Shown here: positions 33,271-43,350 of the stretch, one piece after another
How positions within the stretch are numbered: the first letter of the stretch is position 1
How the letters are laid out: each line of letters starts with the position of its first letter
NCBI GenBank assembly: GCA_016869975.1
Contig: VGCZ01000002.1
Coordinates: 119,465-183,464 of the forward strand
Length of the DNA: 64,000 bases
Direction: 5' to 3'
From: Alphaproteobacteria bacterium
Lineage (GTDB): Bacteria; Pseudomonadota; Alphaproteobacteria; Reyranellales; Reyranellaceae
Translations under genes and position numbers: made by a program
The notes under the pieces: model-generated
Databases searched by the model: none
Told to the model about the DNA's origin: nothing
Seen by the model: the letters and a program-made list of their open reading frames with translations, nothing else

Positions 33271-35076
33271 TCAGTCGGCCTTCTTCGGCGGCAGGGCCAC
33301 GCGCAGGCTGAGCTCGCGCAGGCGTTCGGCCGGCACCTCGGCCGGCGCCTCCATCATCAGGTCCATCGCCTGCTGGTTCATCGGAAAGGCGATGACCTCG
33401 CGCAAGTTCGGCTCGTCGGCCAGCAACATGACGATGCGATCGACGCCGGGCGCCGAGCCGCCATGCGGCGGCGCGCCATACTTGAAGGCGTTGAGCATGC
33501 CGCCGAAGCGCTGCTCGACCTCCTCGCGGCTGTATCCCGCGATGCCGAAGGCCCTGTACATGATCTCCGGCCGATGGTTGCGGATGGCGCCCGAGGACAG
33601 CTCCACGCCGTTGCAGACGATGTCGTACTGATAGGCCTTGATGGTCAGGGGATCCTGCGACTCCAGCGCTTCCAGTCCACCCTGCGGCATCGAGAACGGG
33701 TTGTGGCTGAAATCGATCTTCTTGGCCTTCTCGTCGTATTCGAACATCGGGAAGTCGACGATCCAGCAGAAGCGGAACGCGCCCTTCTCGACGACGTCCA
33801 TATCGGTGCCAATGCGGGTGCGGGCCTGACCGGCGAACTTCCACGCCGCCTCCGCCTTGTCGGCGACGAAGAACACCGCGTCGCCATCAACCGCGCCGGT
33901 CAGCGCCTTGAGCCGGGCCAGGCGTTGCTCGTCGACGAACTTGGCGATCGGCCCTTTCCCCGCGCCGCCTTCGAGCACGATGTAGCCCAGGCCAGGCTTG
34001 CCCTCGCCCTGTGCCCAGGAATTCAGCTTGTCGAAGAAGCTGCGGGGTTGGGAGGCCGCTCCCGGCGCGCGGATCGCGCGCACCACGCCACCCGCGGCGA
34101 CGATCGAGGCGAAGACCTTGAACGTCGAGCCGGCGAAGACCTCGCCGATATCGCTAATCACCAGTGGGTTGCGCAGATCGGGCTTGTCGGAGCCGTATTT
34201 CAGCAACGCCTCGTCATAGGCGATGCGCGGGAACGCGCCTGACGTGACCGTCCATGGCGTGTCCTTGGAATAGCCCGCGAACTCCTCGAACACGCCGCGC
34301 AGCACCGGCTCGATGGCGGCGAACACGTCCTCCTGGGTGACGTAGCTCATCTCGAAATCGAGCTGGTAGAACTCGCCCGGCGCGCGGTCGGCGCGCGCAT
34401 CCTCGTCGCGGAAGCAGGGCGCGATCTGGAAGTAGCGGTCGAAGCCCGACACCATCAGCAGCTGCTTGAACATCTGCGGCGCCTGCGGCAGCGCGTAGAA
34501 CTTGCCGGGATGGATGCGGCTGGGCACCAGGTAGGAGCGCGCGCCCTCGGGGCTGTCGGCCGTCAGAATCGGCGTCTGGAACTCGGTGAAGCCCTGCTCG
34601 ATCATGCGCCGGCGCAAGGACGCGATGACCTGGCTGCGCAGCATGATATTGCGATGCAGCTTGTCCTTGCGCAGGTCGAGGAAGCGGTACTTCAGCCGCA
34701 GATCTTCGGGCGTCGTGTCGTTCTCGGCGTAGACCGGGATCGGCAGGCCCTCGGCCATCGACTGGATGACCATCTCGGCGGCGCGTACCTCGACGGCGCC
34801 AGTGGGCAGACGCGGATTGACCGTCGAGGCCTCGCGCGCCACGACCGGGCCGGTGACGGTGACCACGCTTTCGGTACGCACCGCTTCGGCGTTGGCGAAG
34901 GCCTGGGCCGCTCCGGTGTCGAACACCACCTGGGTGACGCCGTAATGGTCGCGCAGATCGATGAACAACAGCCCGCCATGGTCGCGCTTGCGCTGCACCC
35001 AGCCTGACAGGCGGACGGTCTGGCCGACATGCTCCGGGCGGAGCTGCCCGCAGGTATGGGAGCGGTAGGCGTGCAT
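33271..35076 (-). CDS. aspS: Aspartyl-tRNA synthetase
   Basis: A 601-residue class II synthetase of the long bacterial type. The N-terminal anticodon-binding OB fold is seen in [29 protein letters not shown]. Class II motif 2 is in [24 protein letters not shown] with its conserved Arg, and motif 3 is [21 protein letters not shown]. An inserted GAD domain lies between motifs 2 and 3. In bacteria lacking AsnRS this enzyme is often non-discriminating; that is not decidable here. An upstream extension is open to 35301, but the ATG at 35076 begins with the family's [10 protein letters not shown]. Confidence 0.96.
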   Translation of the reverse strand: MHAYRSHTCGQLRPEHVGQTVRLSGWVQRKRDHGGLLFIDLRDHYGVTQVVFDTGAAQAFANAEAVRTESVVTVTGPVVAREASTVNPRLPTGAVEVRAAEMVIQSMAEGLPIPVYAENDTTPEDLRLKYRFLDLRKDKLHRNIMLRSQVIASLRRRMIEQGFTEFQTPILTADSPEGARSYLVPSRIHPGKFYALPQAPQMFKQLLMVSGFDRYFQIAPCFRDEDARADRAPGEFYQLDFEMSYVTQEDVFAAIEPVLRGVFEEFAGYSKDTPWTVTSGAFPRIAYDEALLKYGSDKPDLRNPLVISDIGEVFAGSTFKVFASIVAAGGVVRAIRAPGAASQPRSFFDKLNSWAQGEGKPGLGYIVLEGGAGKGPIAKFVDEQRLARLKALTGAVDGDAVFFVADKAEAAWKFAGQARTRIGTDMDVVEKGAFRFCWIVDFPMFEYDEKAKKIDFSHNPFSMPQGGLEALESQDPLTIKAYQYDIVCNGVELSSGAIRNHRPEIMYRAFGIAGYSREEVEQRFGGMLNAFKYGAPPHGGSAPGVDRIVMLLADEPNLREVIAFPMNQQAMDLMMEAPAEVPAERLRELSLRVALPPKKAD

Positions 35077-35212
35077 GGGGCGGATTCCTGAAAAACGCGT
35101 CCGGCGGCGCGGGAAAAGGCACGGTTTGGCGGCCAAAGTCAACCAACTGGCCGATCTGCGGCCTTCGGCGCTTGGACGCGACCCGGCCATCAGTCTATAC
35201 AGCCACCCGAAC

Positions 35213-36376
35213 ATGCAAATGATAACGACAACGGCCGAACTGGCCGCGTTCTGTGAGCGTCTGTCGACCGCCGAGTTCGTCACCGTCGACACGGAGTTCA
35301 TGCGGGAGCGTACCTACTGGCCGCAGCTCTGCCTGGTGCAGATTGGCGGGCCGGAAGAAGCCGCGGCGATCGATTCGATGGCCGAGGGCATCGACCTCTC
35401 GCCGCTCTTCACCTTGTTCGACAATCCCACCGTGCTGAAGGTCTTCCACGCCGCGCGGCAGGACCTCGAGATCTTCCTCAAGCTGATGGGCCACCTGCCG
35501 CAGCCTCTGTTCGACACCCAGGTCGCCGCCATGGTCTGCGGTTTCGGCGAGCAGGTCGCCTACGACACGCTGGCCGCGCGCATGGCCAAGGCCAAGATCG
35601 ACAAGTCGAGCCGCTTCACCGACTGGAGCCGACGGCCGCTGTCGGAGAAGCAGCTGCACTACGCGCTCGCCGACGTGACGCATCTGAGGGTCGTCTACGA
35701 GAAACTGCACGACCGGCTGACACGTACCGGCCGCGAGGCATGGATCGCCGAGGAAATGGCGATCCTGCGCGATCCGTCGATCTATGTCGTCGAGCCCGAG
35801 GAAGCCTGGCGGCGGCTGAAGCCGCGCAACCCCAGCCCGCGACAGATCGTCATTCTGCGCGAGCTGGCGGCGTGGCGCGAACGCGAGGCGCAGCGGGTCA
35901 ACGTGCCGCGCCAGCGCATCCTGCGCGACGAGCAGCTGCTGGAGATCGCCGCCCACGCGCCGGGCAACGTTGCCGATCTCGGCGCGACGCGTGGGCTGGG
36001 CAAAGGCTTCGTCGAGGGCAAGCAGGGCCAGGCGGTTCTCGCCGCCGTCGCCCGCGCGCTGGAGATCCCCGACAGCGAATTGCCCAGGCGCGAGCGCGGC
36101 CCGGAGCCGCTGCAGGTGCCTGGCGCCGTGGTCGATCTGCTGCGCGTGCTGCTGCGGCTGCGCTGCGACGCCACCGGAGTCGCCAGCCGCCTGGTCGCGG
36201 CGAGTGACGAGCTCGACCGCCTCGCCGCCGGCAAGCGCGACGTGCCCTGCCTGCACGGCTGGCGGGCGGAGATCTTCGGCAACGACGCGCTGCGGCTGAT
36301 CTCGGGCGAGCTGGCGCTGGTGCTGAAGAACGACCAGATCCGCGTCATCGACGTGGTCGCCGCCCAGCCGTCCTGA
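35213..36376 (+). CDS. rnd: Ribonuclease D
   Basis: A 387-residue 3'-5' exoribonuclease. The DEDDy catalytic residues are visible: D26 and E28 in VDTEFMRE, D84 in [10 protein letters not shown], and the Tyr/Asp pair in [11 protein letters not shown]. An HRDC domain follows ([31 protein letters not shown]). RNase D trims the 3' ends of tRNA precursors. The Met at 35219 is an alternative start. The gene is divergent from aspS. Confidence 0.95.
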   Translation: MQMITTTAELAAFCERLSTAEFVTVDTEFMRERTYWPQLCLVQIGGPEEAAAIDSMAEGIDLSPLFTLFDNPTVLKVFHAARQDLEIFLKLMGHLPQPLFDTQVAAMVCGFGEQVAYDTLAARMAKAKIDKSSRFTDWSRRPLSEKQLHYALADVTHLRVVYEKLHDRLTRTGREAWIAEEMAILRDPSIYVVEPEEAWRRLKPRNPSPRQIVILRELAAWREREAQRVNVPRQRILRDEQLLEIAAHAPGNVADLGATRGLGKGFVEGKQGQAVLAAVARALEIPDSELPRRERGPEPLQVPGAVVDLLRVLLRLRCDATGVASRLVAASDELDRLAAGKRDVPCLHGWRAEIFGNDALRLISGELALVLKNDQIRVIDVVAAQPS

Positions 36377-36390
36377 CTTTTCCATCCCTC

Positions 36391-36468
36391 GTCATTCGGA
36401 GCGCAGCGAGGAATCTCCCGGCAGTGGGACTCTGTCCGCCGGGGATCCCTCGCTGCGCTCGGAATGAC
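36391..36468. repeat. Long palindromic REP-like element
   Basis: GTCATTCGGAGCGCAGCGAG at the left end is nearly the exact inverse of CTCGCTGCGCTCGGAATGAC at the right end, with about 38 bases between. It lies between the convergent rnd and ppx genes and could fold into a long hairpin that serves both as a terminator. Partial copies occur at 9353 and 49578. Confidence 0.75.
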
Positions 36469-36474
36469 GGATAG

Positions 36475-37935
36475 TCAGACCATCCGCACTTCGTGCTTGA
36501 GGTCGAAGGCCGAAGCGACGGCAGCCAGGCGGCGTTCGGTGACGTCGCCCAGGTGATTGCGCAGCGCCTCGGGCACCAATAGCTCGAGCTGCTTCTCGGT
36601 GCGCCGCAAGCCGACCCGTGGCAGCAGGCCCGGCGCGCCGCCGGAGAGGTTGTAGGACAGGCGCAAGGCCGCGCCGAGCCGGCGCGCGAAGCTCTGCGCG
36701 GCGCCATCGGCCAAGGTCGTCGCCGTCGCCGTCCACGGCACGCGCGGGATGCTGTCGTAGCGCCACGCCATCGCCAGCGCCAAGGTCGCGCGTTCGCGAT
36801 GGTCCATGCCCGGCGCCGGCATGTGCAGCACGCGCGCATGCGCCTGCTCGGCGCGGTAGTCGGGATGATCGTCCCAGGCGATATCGCTGATATGGCAGGC
36901 CGCCAGCCGCAAGGTGCGCTCGCCCGCCGACTCGCCCGAGAAGATCGGGGTGAGCCAGTCGAAGACCTCGACGGGCGAGAGATCGAAGCGGCGCCAGGCG
37001 ACGCCTTCGTCCTCGGCGAAGGCGAGCAGCGGATGGCGCGCCTTCTCCGAGTCGGGCAGCTGGGTGAAGTAGAACCCCTCGCGCAGGCCGAAGGCCGAGA
37101 ACACCACGCGGCGCGGCTTGAGCGCCGCCAGCACGCGCTCGAAGGCGACGCAGGCCAGCGGCAGCGACTCGGTGCGCCGGCGCGACACGCCGGCCATCTT
37201 CTCCAGCGATTTCGGGCTTTGCGCGGCGATGAAGCGGGCCCAGTCGCGCGCCTCGTCGCCCGGCACGGTGTAGTGATGGATGATGTGCAGCGGGTACTTC
37301 TTGTACTCCATGTGCAGGCGCGCAAAGGCACGCCAGGCGCCGCCCACGGGATAGAAGGTGCGGCCCGAGTATCGCGACAACCAGTCGACGCCGGCGATCG
37401 CGCTCTCGACCGCCTGCTTCGGGTCACGCTTGGCGGTCAGCAGCCGCAGCGGGCCGATCGGCAAGGTCACCCATGGCCCCAGCCCGGACTCCGACAGCGC
37501 CACCAGCTCCAGGCTGCCGCCGCCGAGATCGCCCATCACGCCGTCGACGCCGGGCATGCCGCACATCACGCCCAGGCCGGAGAGCCTGGCCTCCTCCTCG
37601 CCGCTGATCAGTTGTGGCGTCTTGCCGGCAATACGACCGATGCGGTCAATGAACTGCGCGCCGTCGGCCGCGTCGCGTACCGCCGCCGTGGCCAGCAGGT
37701 CGAGCCGGGCCACCTTCATGTTGCGCGCGAGATTGGCGAAACGCTCGATGTTGCCGACCGCCATCTCGACGCCCGGCGGGTAGAGATGGCCGGTGATATC
37801 GAGCTCGCGGGCCAAGCCGCACAGCACTTTTTCGTTGAACACCGGCAGCGGCGAGCGCGTGGCGCGCTCGTACACCACGAGGCGAATCGAGTTCGATCCG
37901 ATATCGATGATGGCGACGCGACCGCTGCTCTGCAT
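36475..37935 (-). CDS. ppx: Exopolyphosphatase (Ppx/GppA family)
   Basis: A 486-residue ASKHA-fold phosphatase. The phosphate-1 loop is IIDIGSNSIRLVVYE. ISGEEEARLSGLG contains the family Glu, and GDLGGGSLELV is the phosphate-2 loop. The C-terminal HD-like domain has ACHISDIAWDDHPDYR. It hydrolyses terminal phosphate from polyphosphate or pppGpp. ppk1 lies 2.5 kb away on the same strand, separated by two citrate synthase homologues, so both polyphosphate synthesis and breakdown enzymes are here. Confidence 0.93.
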   Translation of the reverse strand: MQSSGRVAIIDIGSNSIRLVVYERATRSPLPVFNEKVLCGLARELDITGHLYPPGVEMAVGNIERFANLARNMKVARLDLLATAAVRDAADGAQFIDRIGRIAGKTPQLISGEEEARLSGLGVMCGMPGVDGVMGDLGGGSLELVALSESGLGPWVTLPIGPLRLLTAKRDPKQAVESAIAGVDWLSRYSGRTFYPVGGAWRAFARLHMEYKKYPLHIIHHYTVPGDEARDWARFIAAQSPKSLEKMAGVSRRRTESLPLACVAFERVLAALKPRRVVFSAFGLREGFYFTQLPDSEKARHPLLAFAEDEGVAWRRFDLSPVEVFDWLTPIFSGESAGERTLRLAACHISDIAWDDHPDYRAEQAHARVLHMPAPGMDHRERATLALAMAWRYDSIPRVPWTATATTLADGAAQSFARRLGAALRLSYNLSGGAPGLLPRVGLRRTEKQLELLVPEALRNHLGDVTERRLAAVASAFDLKHEVRMV

Positions 37936-38052
37936 GCGCGCCCCGTGTAGCCGAAGCGCGCGAGCAATGCAGCCGAAAAGGTGCGCCCCGACCTCACCAC
38001 GAGGAGCGTCCGAAGGACGCGTTTCCAGGTGTGGGCGCGACCCGAAGACCGA

Positions 38053-39150
38053 TTACGCCGCCGCCTTCGGCGTCGGCCCGATGTAGCGCGACAGCGGCCG
38101 TACCAGGCGGCCGTGACGCTGCTGCTCCATGACATGCGCCGACCAGCCGACCGAACGGCCGACGGCAAAGAGCGGCGTGAAGGCTTCACGTGGGATGCCG
38201 ACCGCCTCGAGCATCAGCGCGGTGTAGAACTCGACATTGGTGTCGAGCCGCCGGCCGGGCTTGAGCCGGCGCAAGGTGGCGATCACCGCTTGCTCGACGG
38301 CGCCGGCGAAGGCCAGGCGACCGGCATGCGAGCCGAGATCGCGCACGACGCTCTTCAGCACGTCGGCGCGCGGATCGCGCACCTTGTAGACGCGATGGCC
38401 GAAGCCCATCAGCCTGTCGCCGGCACGGATCGCCTCCTCCACCCAACGCGCGATGCGCGCTTCTGTGCCGATCTCGTCCAGCATGTCGAGCACCGGACCC
38501 GGCGCGCCGCCATGCAGCGGCCCCTTGAGCGCGCACAGACCGGCGATCAGCGCGGAGATCATCCCGGCCTGGGTCGAGGCGACGACGCGCGCGGCGAAGG
38601 TCGAGGCGTTGAACCCGTGATCGGCGATGGTGGTGAGGTAGGTGTCGAGCGCCCGTACGTGGCTCGCCGAGGCTGGTTGTCCGCGCAGGCAGCGCAGCAG
38701 ATCAGCGGCGGCGCCCAGCAACGGATCGGGCGCGACCGGCGCCTTGCCCTCGGCTCGCCGCAACAGTGCCGGCAGGAAGACCTGGAGCGCGCCGCAGGCC
38801 CTGACATGCGCCGGCAGCTTCCCCTCGTCGGGCAGCATGCCCAGCCCGGCGCGCAGCGCCTCGATCGGCGTCAGGCCTTGGGTCACCTGGAGCAACCCCG
38901 GCACCAGCGCGAAGGCCGCGACCCGCGCCTGGCCGAAAAGGCCGGCCACGGCGTCGCGATCACCCGCGCTGTCGTCGAGATCGGCCCACAGCAGCGCCGC
39001 GATGCCCTCGAAGCCGATGCGCCCGGCGATCTCCTCCAGGAAATGGCCGCGCAGGATCAGGGTCCCCGCCTCGCCATCGACATGGCTCAGCACCGTCGCG
39101 CCGGCGACCACGCCGTCGAGGCCATTGTTTTCGTGGATGAGCGCTTGCAT
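38053..39150 (-). CDS. Citrate synthase family protein
   Basis: A 365-residue citrate synthase fold. The two catalytic His are H178 in ADHGFNAST and H252 in MGFGHRVYK. The catalytic Asp of typical enzymes (NVDFY) reads NVEFY, with E307. AGWIAH-type motifs appear as VGWSAHVMEQ. AAGGAGG lies five bases before the ATG, a strong ribosome binding site. It may make citrate, 2-methylcitrate or a related product. It is divergent from an HTH-fused paralogue with a shared, palindrome-containing promoter. Confidence 0.88.
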   Translation of the reverse strand: MQALIHENNGLDGVVAGATVLSHVDGEAGTLILRGHFLEEIAGRIGFEGIAALLWADLDDSAGDRDAVAGLFGQARVAAFALVPGLLQVTQGLTPIEALRAGLGMLPDEGKLPAHVRACGALQVFLPALLRRAEGKAPVAPDPLLGAAADLLRCLRGQPASASHVRALDTYLTTIADHGFNASTFAARVVASTQAGMISALIAGLCALKGPLHGGAPGPVLDMLDEIGTEARIARWVEEAIRAGDRLMGFGHRVYKVRDPRADVLKSVVRDLGSHAGRLAFAGAVEQAVIATLRRLKPGRRLDTNVEFYTALMLEAVGIPREAFTPLFAVGRSVGWSAHVMEQQRHGRLVRPLSRYIGPTPKAAA

Positions 39151-39185
39151 GGGTCCCTCCTTCGCAGGTGCGAAAAGGAATCGGC

Positions 39186-39215
39186 TTACACATCAATCTT
39201 GTCAATTTGGATAAT
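39186..39215 (+). promoter_or_regulatory. Candidate promoter for the HTH-citrate synthase gene
   Basis: TTACAC (39186-39191) and GATAAT (39210-39215) are 18 bp apart, predicting transcription from about 39222, inside the palindrome. On the opposite strand a perfect TTGACA lies at 39200-39205 and could serve the divergent citrate synthase, though its -10 is weak. Confidence 0.4.
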
Positions 39216-39227
39216 ATTGATCAATAT
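39214..39227. promoter_or_regulatory. Perfect palindrome in the shared citrate synthase promoter
   Basis: ATATTGATCAATAT is fully self-complementary and lies at the predicted start of transcription of the HTH-fused gene. A second inverted repeat with the same half-sites, GATCAA-CAA-TTGATC, spans 39240-39254 over the first codons. The likely binder is the HTH domain encoded next door. Confidence 0.55.
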
Positions 39228-39233
39228 AGACAC

Positions 39234-40451
39234 ATGATGGATCAACAATTGATCACCGCCCTCGAGGCATCCGAGCGCCTGGGCGTCAGCCGCGAGACGC
39301 TCTACGCCTATGTCAGCCGCGGCATGATCCGCTCCGACCCCGAGCCGGGTCCGGGTCGCCGCCGGCGCTACAATGCCGAGGACGTCCAGGCCCTACTCGA
39401 CCGCAAGGCGCGCGGCCGCGGCGCCGAGGCGGTGGCCTCGCAGGCGATGAATTTCGGCGCGCCGGTGCTCGAGTCCGGCCTGACCCTGATCGACGCCGAC
39501 CGCCTGCTCTATCGCGGCAAGGACGCCTGCGCGCTAGCCGCCGAAGCCAGCCTGGAGGACGTGGCGCGCCTGCTGTGGAGCGTCGACTCCGACCCCTTCG
39601 CCGACGCCGCCCTGCCCGAGATCGACGAGACGCTGAAGCGCGGCTGGGTCGCCAGCGCCCGCCTGGCGCCGATGGATCGCTGCCTCGCCATGCTGCCGCT
39701 GGCGGCGGCACAGGACACGCGCGCCTGGAGCCGCGATTCCAAAGCGCTCGCTGTGACCGGCACGCGCGTCGCGCGCCTGCTCGCCGCCATCGTCGCGGCG
39801 CGGTCGCCCTCCTCCATGCCGCTGCATCGCCAGATCGCCACCGCCTGGAAGCTTGACGAGCACGGCGCCGATCTGGTGCGCGCCGCTTTGGTGCTCTCGG
39901 CCGACCACGAGCTCAACGCCTCGACCTTCGCCGTGCGCATCGCCGCCTCGACCGGCGCCACGCCGTGGGGCGCAACGGTCGCGGGCCTCGCGGTGCTGCA
40001 GGGCCCCTATCACGGTGGCATGACACGGCGCGTCGCCTCGATGATGGAGGCGCTGCGCGGCGCCGAGGATCTCGACCGCGCCGTCGCCGAGCGCATCGAA
40101 AGCGGCGCACGCATCCCCGGCTTCGGCCATCGCCTCTATCCCGACGGCGACGTGCGCGCGCAATTCCTGCTCGAGCGGCTGAGCCACCGCCTGGGCGATC
40201 GCGAGGAGGTGCGCTACGCGCGCCGCCTGATCGCGGCGGCGAGCAAGGTGACCGGTCTGAAGCCCACGATCGACGTCGCCACCGTGGCGATCGAGCGTGC
40301 CTGCGGCATGCCCAAGGGTGCGGCGCTGGGCCTCTTCCTGCTCGGCCGCTCGATCGGCTGGATCGCCCACTTCATCGAGCAGACCGAGAGCGGCACGCTG
40401 ATCCGCCCCCGCGCGCGTTACGTCGGGCCCGAGGCACCGGCGTTCTCCTGA
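39234..40451 (+). CDS. Citrate synthase with N-terminal helix-turn-helix DNA-binding domain
   Basis: A 405-residue fusion. Residues 1-60 form a MerR/excisionase-like helix-turn-helix: ITALEASERLGVSRETLYAYVSRG, then a basic wing GRRRRYNAEDVQALL. Residues about 75-400 are a citrate synthase fold with all three catalytic positions: H225 in ADHELNAST, H299 in PGFGHRLYPDGD and D347 in PTIDVATVAI. The ATG at 39234 is chosen; a GTG at 39168 is in frame but lacks a ribosome binding site. It could sense acyl-CoA or oxaloacetate and control its own palindromic promoter. Confidence 0.88.
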   Translation: MMDQQLITALEASERLGVSRETLYAYVSRGMIRSDPEPGPGRRRRYNAEDVQALLDRKARGRGAEAVASQAMNFGAPVLESGLTLIDADRLLYRGKDACALAAEASLEDVARLLWSVDSDPFADAALPEIDETLKRGWVASARLAPMDRCLAMLPLAAAQDTRAWSRDSKALAVTGTRVARLLAAIVAARSPSSMPLHRQIATAWKLDEHGADLVRAALVLSADHELNASTFAVRIAASTGATPWGATVAGLAVLQGPYHGGMTRRVASMMEALRGAEDLDRAVAERIESGARIPGFGHRLYPDGDVRAQFLLERLSHRLGDREEVRYARRLIAAASKVTGLKPTIDVATVAIERACGMPKGAALGLFLLGRSIGWIAHFIEQTESGTLIRPRARYVGPEAPAFS

Positions 40452-40453
40452 AT

Positions 40454-40481
40454 TCCTTCTCCCCGCGTTCGCGGGGACAAG
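40454..40481. terminator. Bidirectional terminator hairpin (CCTTCTCCCCGC repeat)
   Basis: CCTTCTCCCCGC and GCGGGGACAAGG form a 12-bp stem with one mismatch around GTTC. It lies exactly between the convergent HTH-citrate synthase and ppk1 stops. Confidence 0.7.
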
Positions 40482-40484
40482 GAT

Positions 40485-42686
40485 TCAAGAGCCGCTGGTG
40501 GCTTTGTGCCGTTTGCCCTCGCGCCCTGGCACCAGCTTGGGCATCGCGCCGGGTTTGCGTAGCGCGCTGCCGCGGCCTGACAGCGACGGGTTGGTCATGA
40601 ACCAGGTGTGGGCGCTGAAGGCGTCGGGGCCAGCCTTGCGCCTGGTGTAGACGCCCTCGCCGTCGAGATCCCAGGACTGCGCCTCGTCCTTCAGGTTGGC
40701 CACCATGATCTGGTCGAGGATCTGGCGGTGCACCGTCGGGTTCTCGATCGGCACCAGCAGCTCGACGCGTCGGTCGAGGTTGCGCGGCATCCAGTCGGCG
40801 GAGGAGATGAACACCTTGGCCTCGGGCGACGGCAGCGGATGGCCGTTGGCGAAGCAGACGATGCGGCAATGCTCGAGGAAGCGGCCGATGATGCTCTTCA
40901 CCCTGATGGTCTCGCTCAGGCCCTTCACGCCGGGCCTGAGGCAGCAGATGCCGCGCACCACCAGCTCGATCGGCACGCCGGCCTGCGAGGCCTCGTAGAG
41001 CTTGTCGATGATGCGCGCGTCGACCAGCGAGTTCATCTTCGCCCAGATGCCGGCCGGCTTGCCCGTCGCGGCGTTGGCGATCTCGCGATCGATATTGGCC
41101 ACCAGCGTGGCGCGCAGGGTCGCCGGCGCGACCGACAGCTTCTCCATCGCGTCGGGCTGGGCGTAACCGGTCATGTAGTTGAACACCCGCGCCGCGTCGC
41201 GGCCCATCGCCGGATCGCAGGTGAAGAACGAGGTGTCGGTGTAGATGCGCGCGGTAATCGGGTGGTAGTTGCCGGTGCCGAAATGCACGTAGGTGCGGAT
41301 CGAGCCGCTCTCGCGGCGCACCACCATCGAGACCTTGGCGTGCGTCTTCAGGTCTAGGAAGCCGTAGACCACCTGCACGCCGGCACGCTCCATGTCGAGC
41401 GCCCAGCGGATATTGGCCTCTTCGTCAAACCGCGCCTTGAGCTCGACCAGCGCCGTCACCGTCTTGCCCGCCTCGGCCGCCTCGATCAGCGCCTTGACGA
41501 TCGGCGAGTCCTTGCTGGTGCGGTAGAGCGTCTGCTTGATGGCGATCACCGCCGGATCGCGCGCCGCCTGGCGCAGGAACTGCACCACCACGTCGAAGCT
41601 CTCGTAGGGGTGATGCACGACGATGTCCTTGGCGCGGATCGCCGCGAAGCAGTCGCCGCCATAGTCGCGGATGCGCTCGGGAAAGCGCGGCTCGTAGGGC
41701 GGGAACTTCAGGTCGGGCCGCTCGTTGACGATCAGCGCGCTGACGTCGCCGATATTGAGAATGCGATCGAGCTCGAAGATGTCGACGTCGCCGGCGACGA
41801 CCTCGAGCTGGTCGAACAGAAAGGCGCGCAAATCCGGATTCATGTCCGAGTCGATGGCGATCGACACCAGATCGCCACGCCGGCGCCGCTTGAGCGCGCT
41901 CTGGAACACCTGGACGAGGTCTTCGGCCTCTTCCGCGATCTCGACGTCGCTGTCGCGGATGACGCGGAACTGCCCGCGCGAGTCGACGGCGTAGCCCGGG
42001 AACAGCCGGTCGAGGAACAGGCCGATCAGCGTCTCCAGCGGCAGGAAGCGCACGGCGGCGCCCGGCAGACGCACGAAGCGGTCGATCTGCGGCGGCAGCG
42101 GCAGCAGCGCCATCATGGTGCGGTTGCCCGACGCGCTGCGCAGCTTGAGGATCTCGGCGAAGCCGAGATTCTGCAGGAACGGGAACGGGTGCGACGGATC
42201 GATCGCCAATGGCGTGAGCACCGGGAATACCTGGCCGATAAAATACTGGTCGAGCCAGGCGCGCTCGGCCTCGCTGAGCTCGGCCTCGTCGAGCACGGCG
42301 ATGTCGTGCCGGCGCAACTCGTCGCGCAATTGCGACCACACCGTCTGCTGGGTGGTCATCAGCCGGCTGGCCGCCTCGCGGATCGCGGCGAGCTGTTCCG
42401 ATGGCGTCAGGCCGTCGTCGCTGAGCTGGCTGGCGCGGGTCGGCAGCATGTCGCGCAGGCCCGCGACGCGCACCATGTAGAACTCGTCGAGATTGTTGGC
42501 GCTGATCGACAGGAAGCGCACGCGCTCGAGCACCGGATGGTTGGGATTGCTCGCCTCCTCCAGCACGCGGGTGTTGAAGGCGAGCCAGGAGAGTTCGCGG
42601 TTGATCAGCCGGCCCGGTGCGGATCGCGCCTCGGCGGTGCCCGAGGCGGCGGACGGCGCTGGCTGCACGCTGGCGTTCATGGTCAA
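40485..42686 (-). CDS. ppk1: Polyphosphate kinase 1
   Basis: A 733-residue enzyme that polymerises the gamma phosphate of ATP into polyphosphate. Domain order is normal: N-terminal helical domain with [17 protein letters not shown] and [18 protein letters not shown], head domain, then the C1 catalytic domain with [15 protein letters not shown] and [11 protein letters not shown] (conserved His). C2 follows with [18 protein letters not shown]. The first 25 residues are a low-complexity extension. It is convergent with the HTH-citrate synthase gene and divergent from sixA, with a 127-bp AT-rich gap. Confidence 0.96.
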   Translation of the reverse strand: MTMNASVQPAPSAASGTAEARSAPGRLINRELSWLAFNTRVLEEASNPNHPVLERVRFLSISANNLDEFYMVRVAGLRDMLPTRASQLSDDGLTPSEQLAAIREAASRLMTTQQTVWSQLRDELRRHDIAVLDEAELSEAERAWLDQYFIGQVFPVLTPLAIDPSHPFPFLQNLGFAEILKLRSASGNRTMMALLPLPPQIDRFVRLPGAAVRFLPLETLIGLFLDRLFPGYAVDSRGQFRVIRDSDVEIAEEAEDLVQVFQSALKRRRRGDLVSIAIDSDMNPDLRAFLFDQLEVVAGDVDIFELDRILNIGDVSALIVNERPDLKFPPYEPRFPERIRDYGGDCFAAIRAKDIVVHHPYESFDVVVQFLRQAARDPAVIAIKQTLYRTSKDSPIVKALIEAAEAGKTVTALVELKARFDEEANIRWALDMERAGVQVVYGFLDLKTHAKVSMVVRRESGSIRTYVHFGTGNYHPITARIYTDTSFFTCDPAMGRDAARVFNYMTGYAQPDAMEKLSVAPATLRATLVANIDREIANAATGKPAGIWAKMNSLVDARIIDKLYEASQAGVPIELVVRGICCLRPGVKGLSETIRVKSIIGRFLEHCRIVCFANGHPLPSPEAKVFISSADWMPRNLDRRVELLVPIENPTVHRQILDQIMVANLKDEAQSWDLDGEGVYTRRKAGPDAFSAHTWFMTNPSLSGRGSALRKPGAMPKLVPGREGKRHKATSGS

Positions 42687-42813
42687 AACGGGCGGCGGCC
42701 CGTCCTCCCTGTCTGTCGTGAGGGTAGCCAGAATCGTGCCGGCTCGCCCATTAAATTCTGGTTACGCACGCTCAACATATTGAAAATACAATCGAATACG
42801 GCGAGTGTGTGGC

Positions 42814-43350
42814 ATGCGTCGCGACCTTGTCTTGTATCGCCACGCCAAGGCCGGGCTGGGCCGGCCGGGTGGCTCCGATCATGACCGGCCCCTGACGGGG
42901 CGCGGCCGGCGGGCCGCCGTCGCGATCGCCGCCGCCCTCGTCGCCCGCGGTGCGCCGCCCGACCTGATCTTGTGCTCGACCGCGCTGCGCACGCGCGAGA
43001 CGCTCGAGCCCCTGCTCGCCCGGCTCACGCCGACGCCGCCGGTTTCGCTCGAGCCCGGCCTCTACCTCGCCAGCGCGCAGGCGCTTCTCGCGCGCCTGCG
43101 GCAAGTGCCCGGCGACGTCGAGCGGGTGATCCTGATCGGGCACAATGACGGCATGGCCGAGCTCGCCCGCGCGCTGGCGACCTCTGGCGATCCGGCCGCG
43201 CTCGGGGCGATAGCCATCAAGTACCCCACCGGCGCGGCGGCCTGTCTGCGCGCGACGCTCGACGACTGGTCCGACCTAGGGCATGCCGACGTATACCTGG
43301 AGGCGTTCCTGCGGCCGCGCGACCTCATGACCGGTGCCCCCAACCCATGA
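42814..43350 (+). CDS. Histidine phosphatase (SixA family)
   Basis: A 178-residue histidine-phosphatase-superfamily protein. The catalytic RHxK motif is LYRHAKAG (H10), and the second His is in IGHNDGM. STALRTRETLEP holds the phosphate-binding Arg. The short form fits SixA, which dephosphorylates phosphohistidine on phosphorelay or PTS proteins. ATG 42814 begins right before the catalytic strand. It overlaps the following SDR by four bases (ATGA) and is divergent from ppk1. Confidence 0.87.
   Translation: MRRDLVLYRHAKAGLGRPGGSDHDRPLTGRGRRAAVAIAAALVARGAPPDLILCSTALRTRETLEPLLARLTPTPPVSLEPGLYLASAQALLARLRQVPGDVERVILIGHNDGMAELARALATSGDPAALGAIAIKYPTGAAACLRATLDDWSDLGHADVYLEAFLRPRDLMTGAPNP

Noticed and set aside
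42687..42813. Pho box between ppk1 and sixA
   Set aside because: No tandem CTGTCAT-like half-sites are visible in the AT-rich gap.
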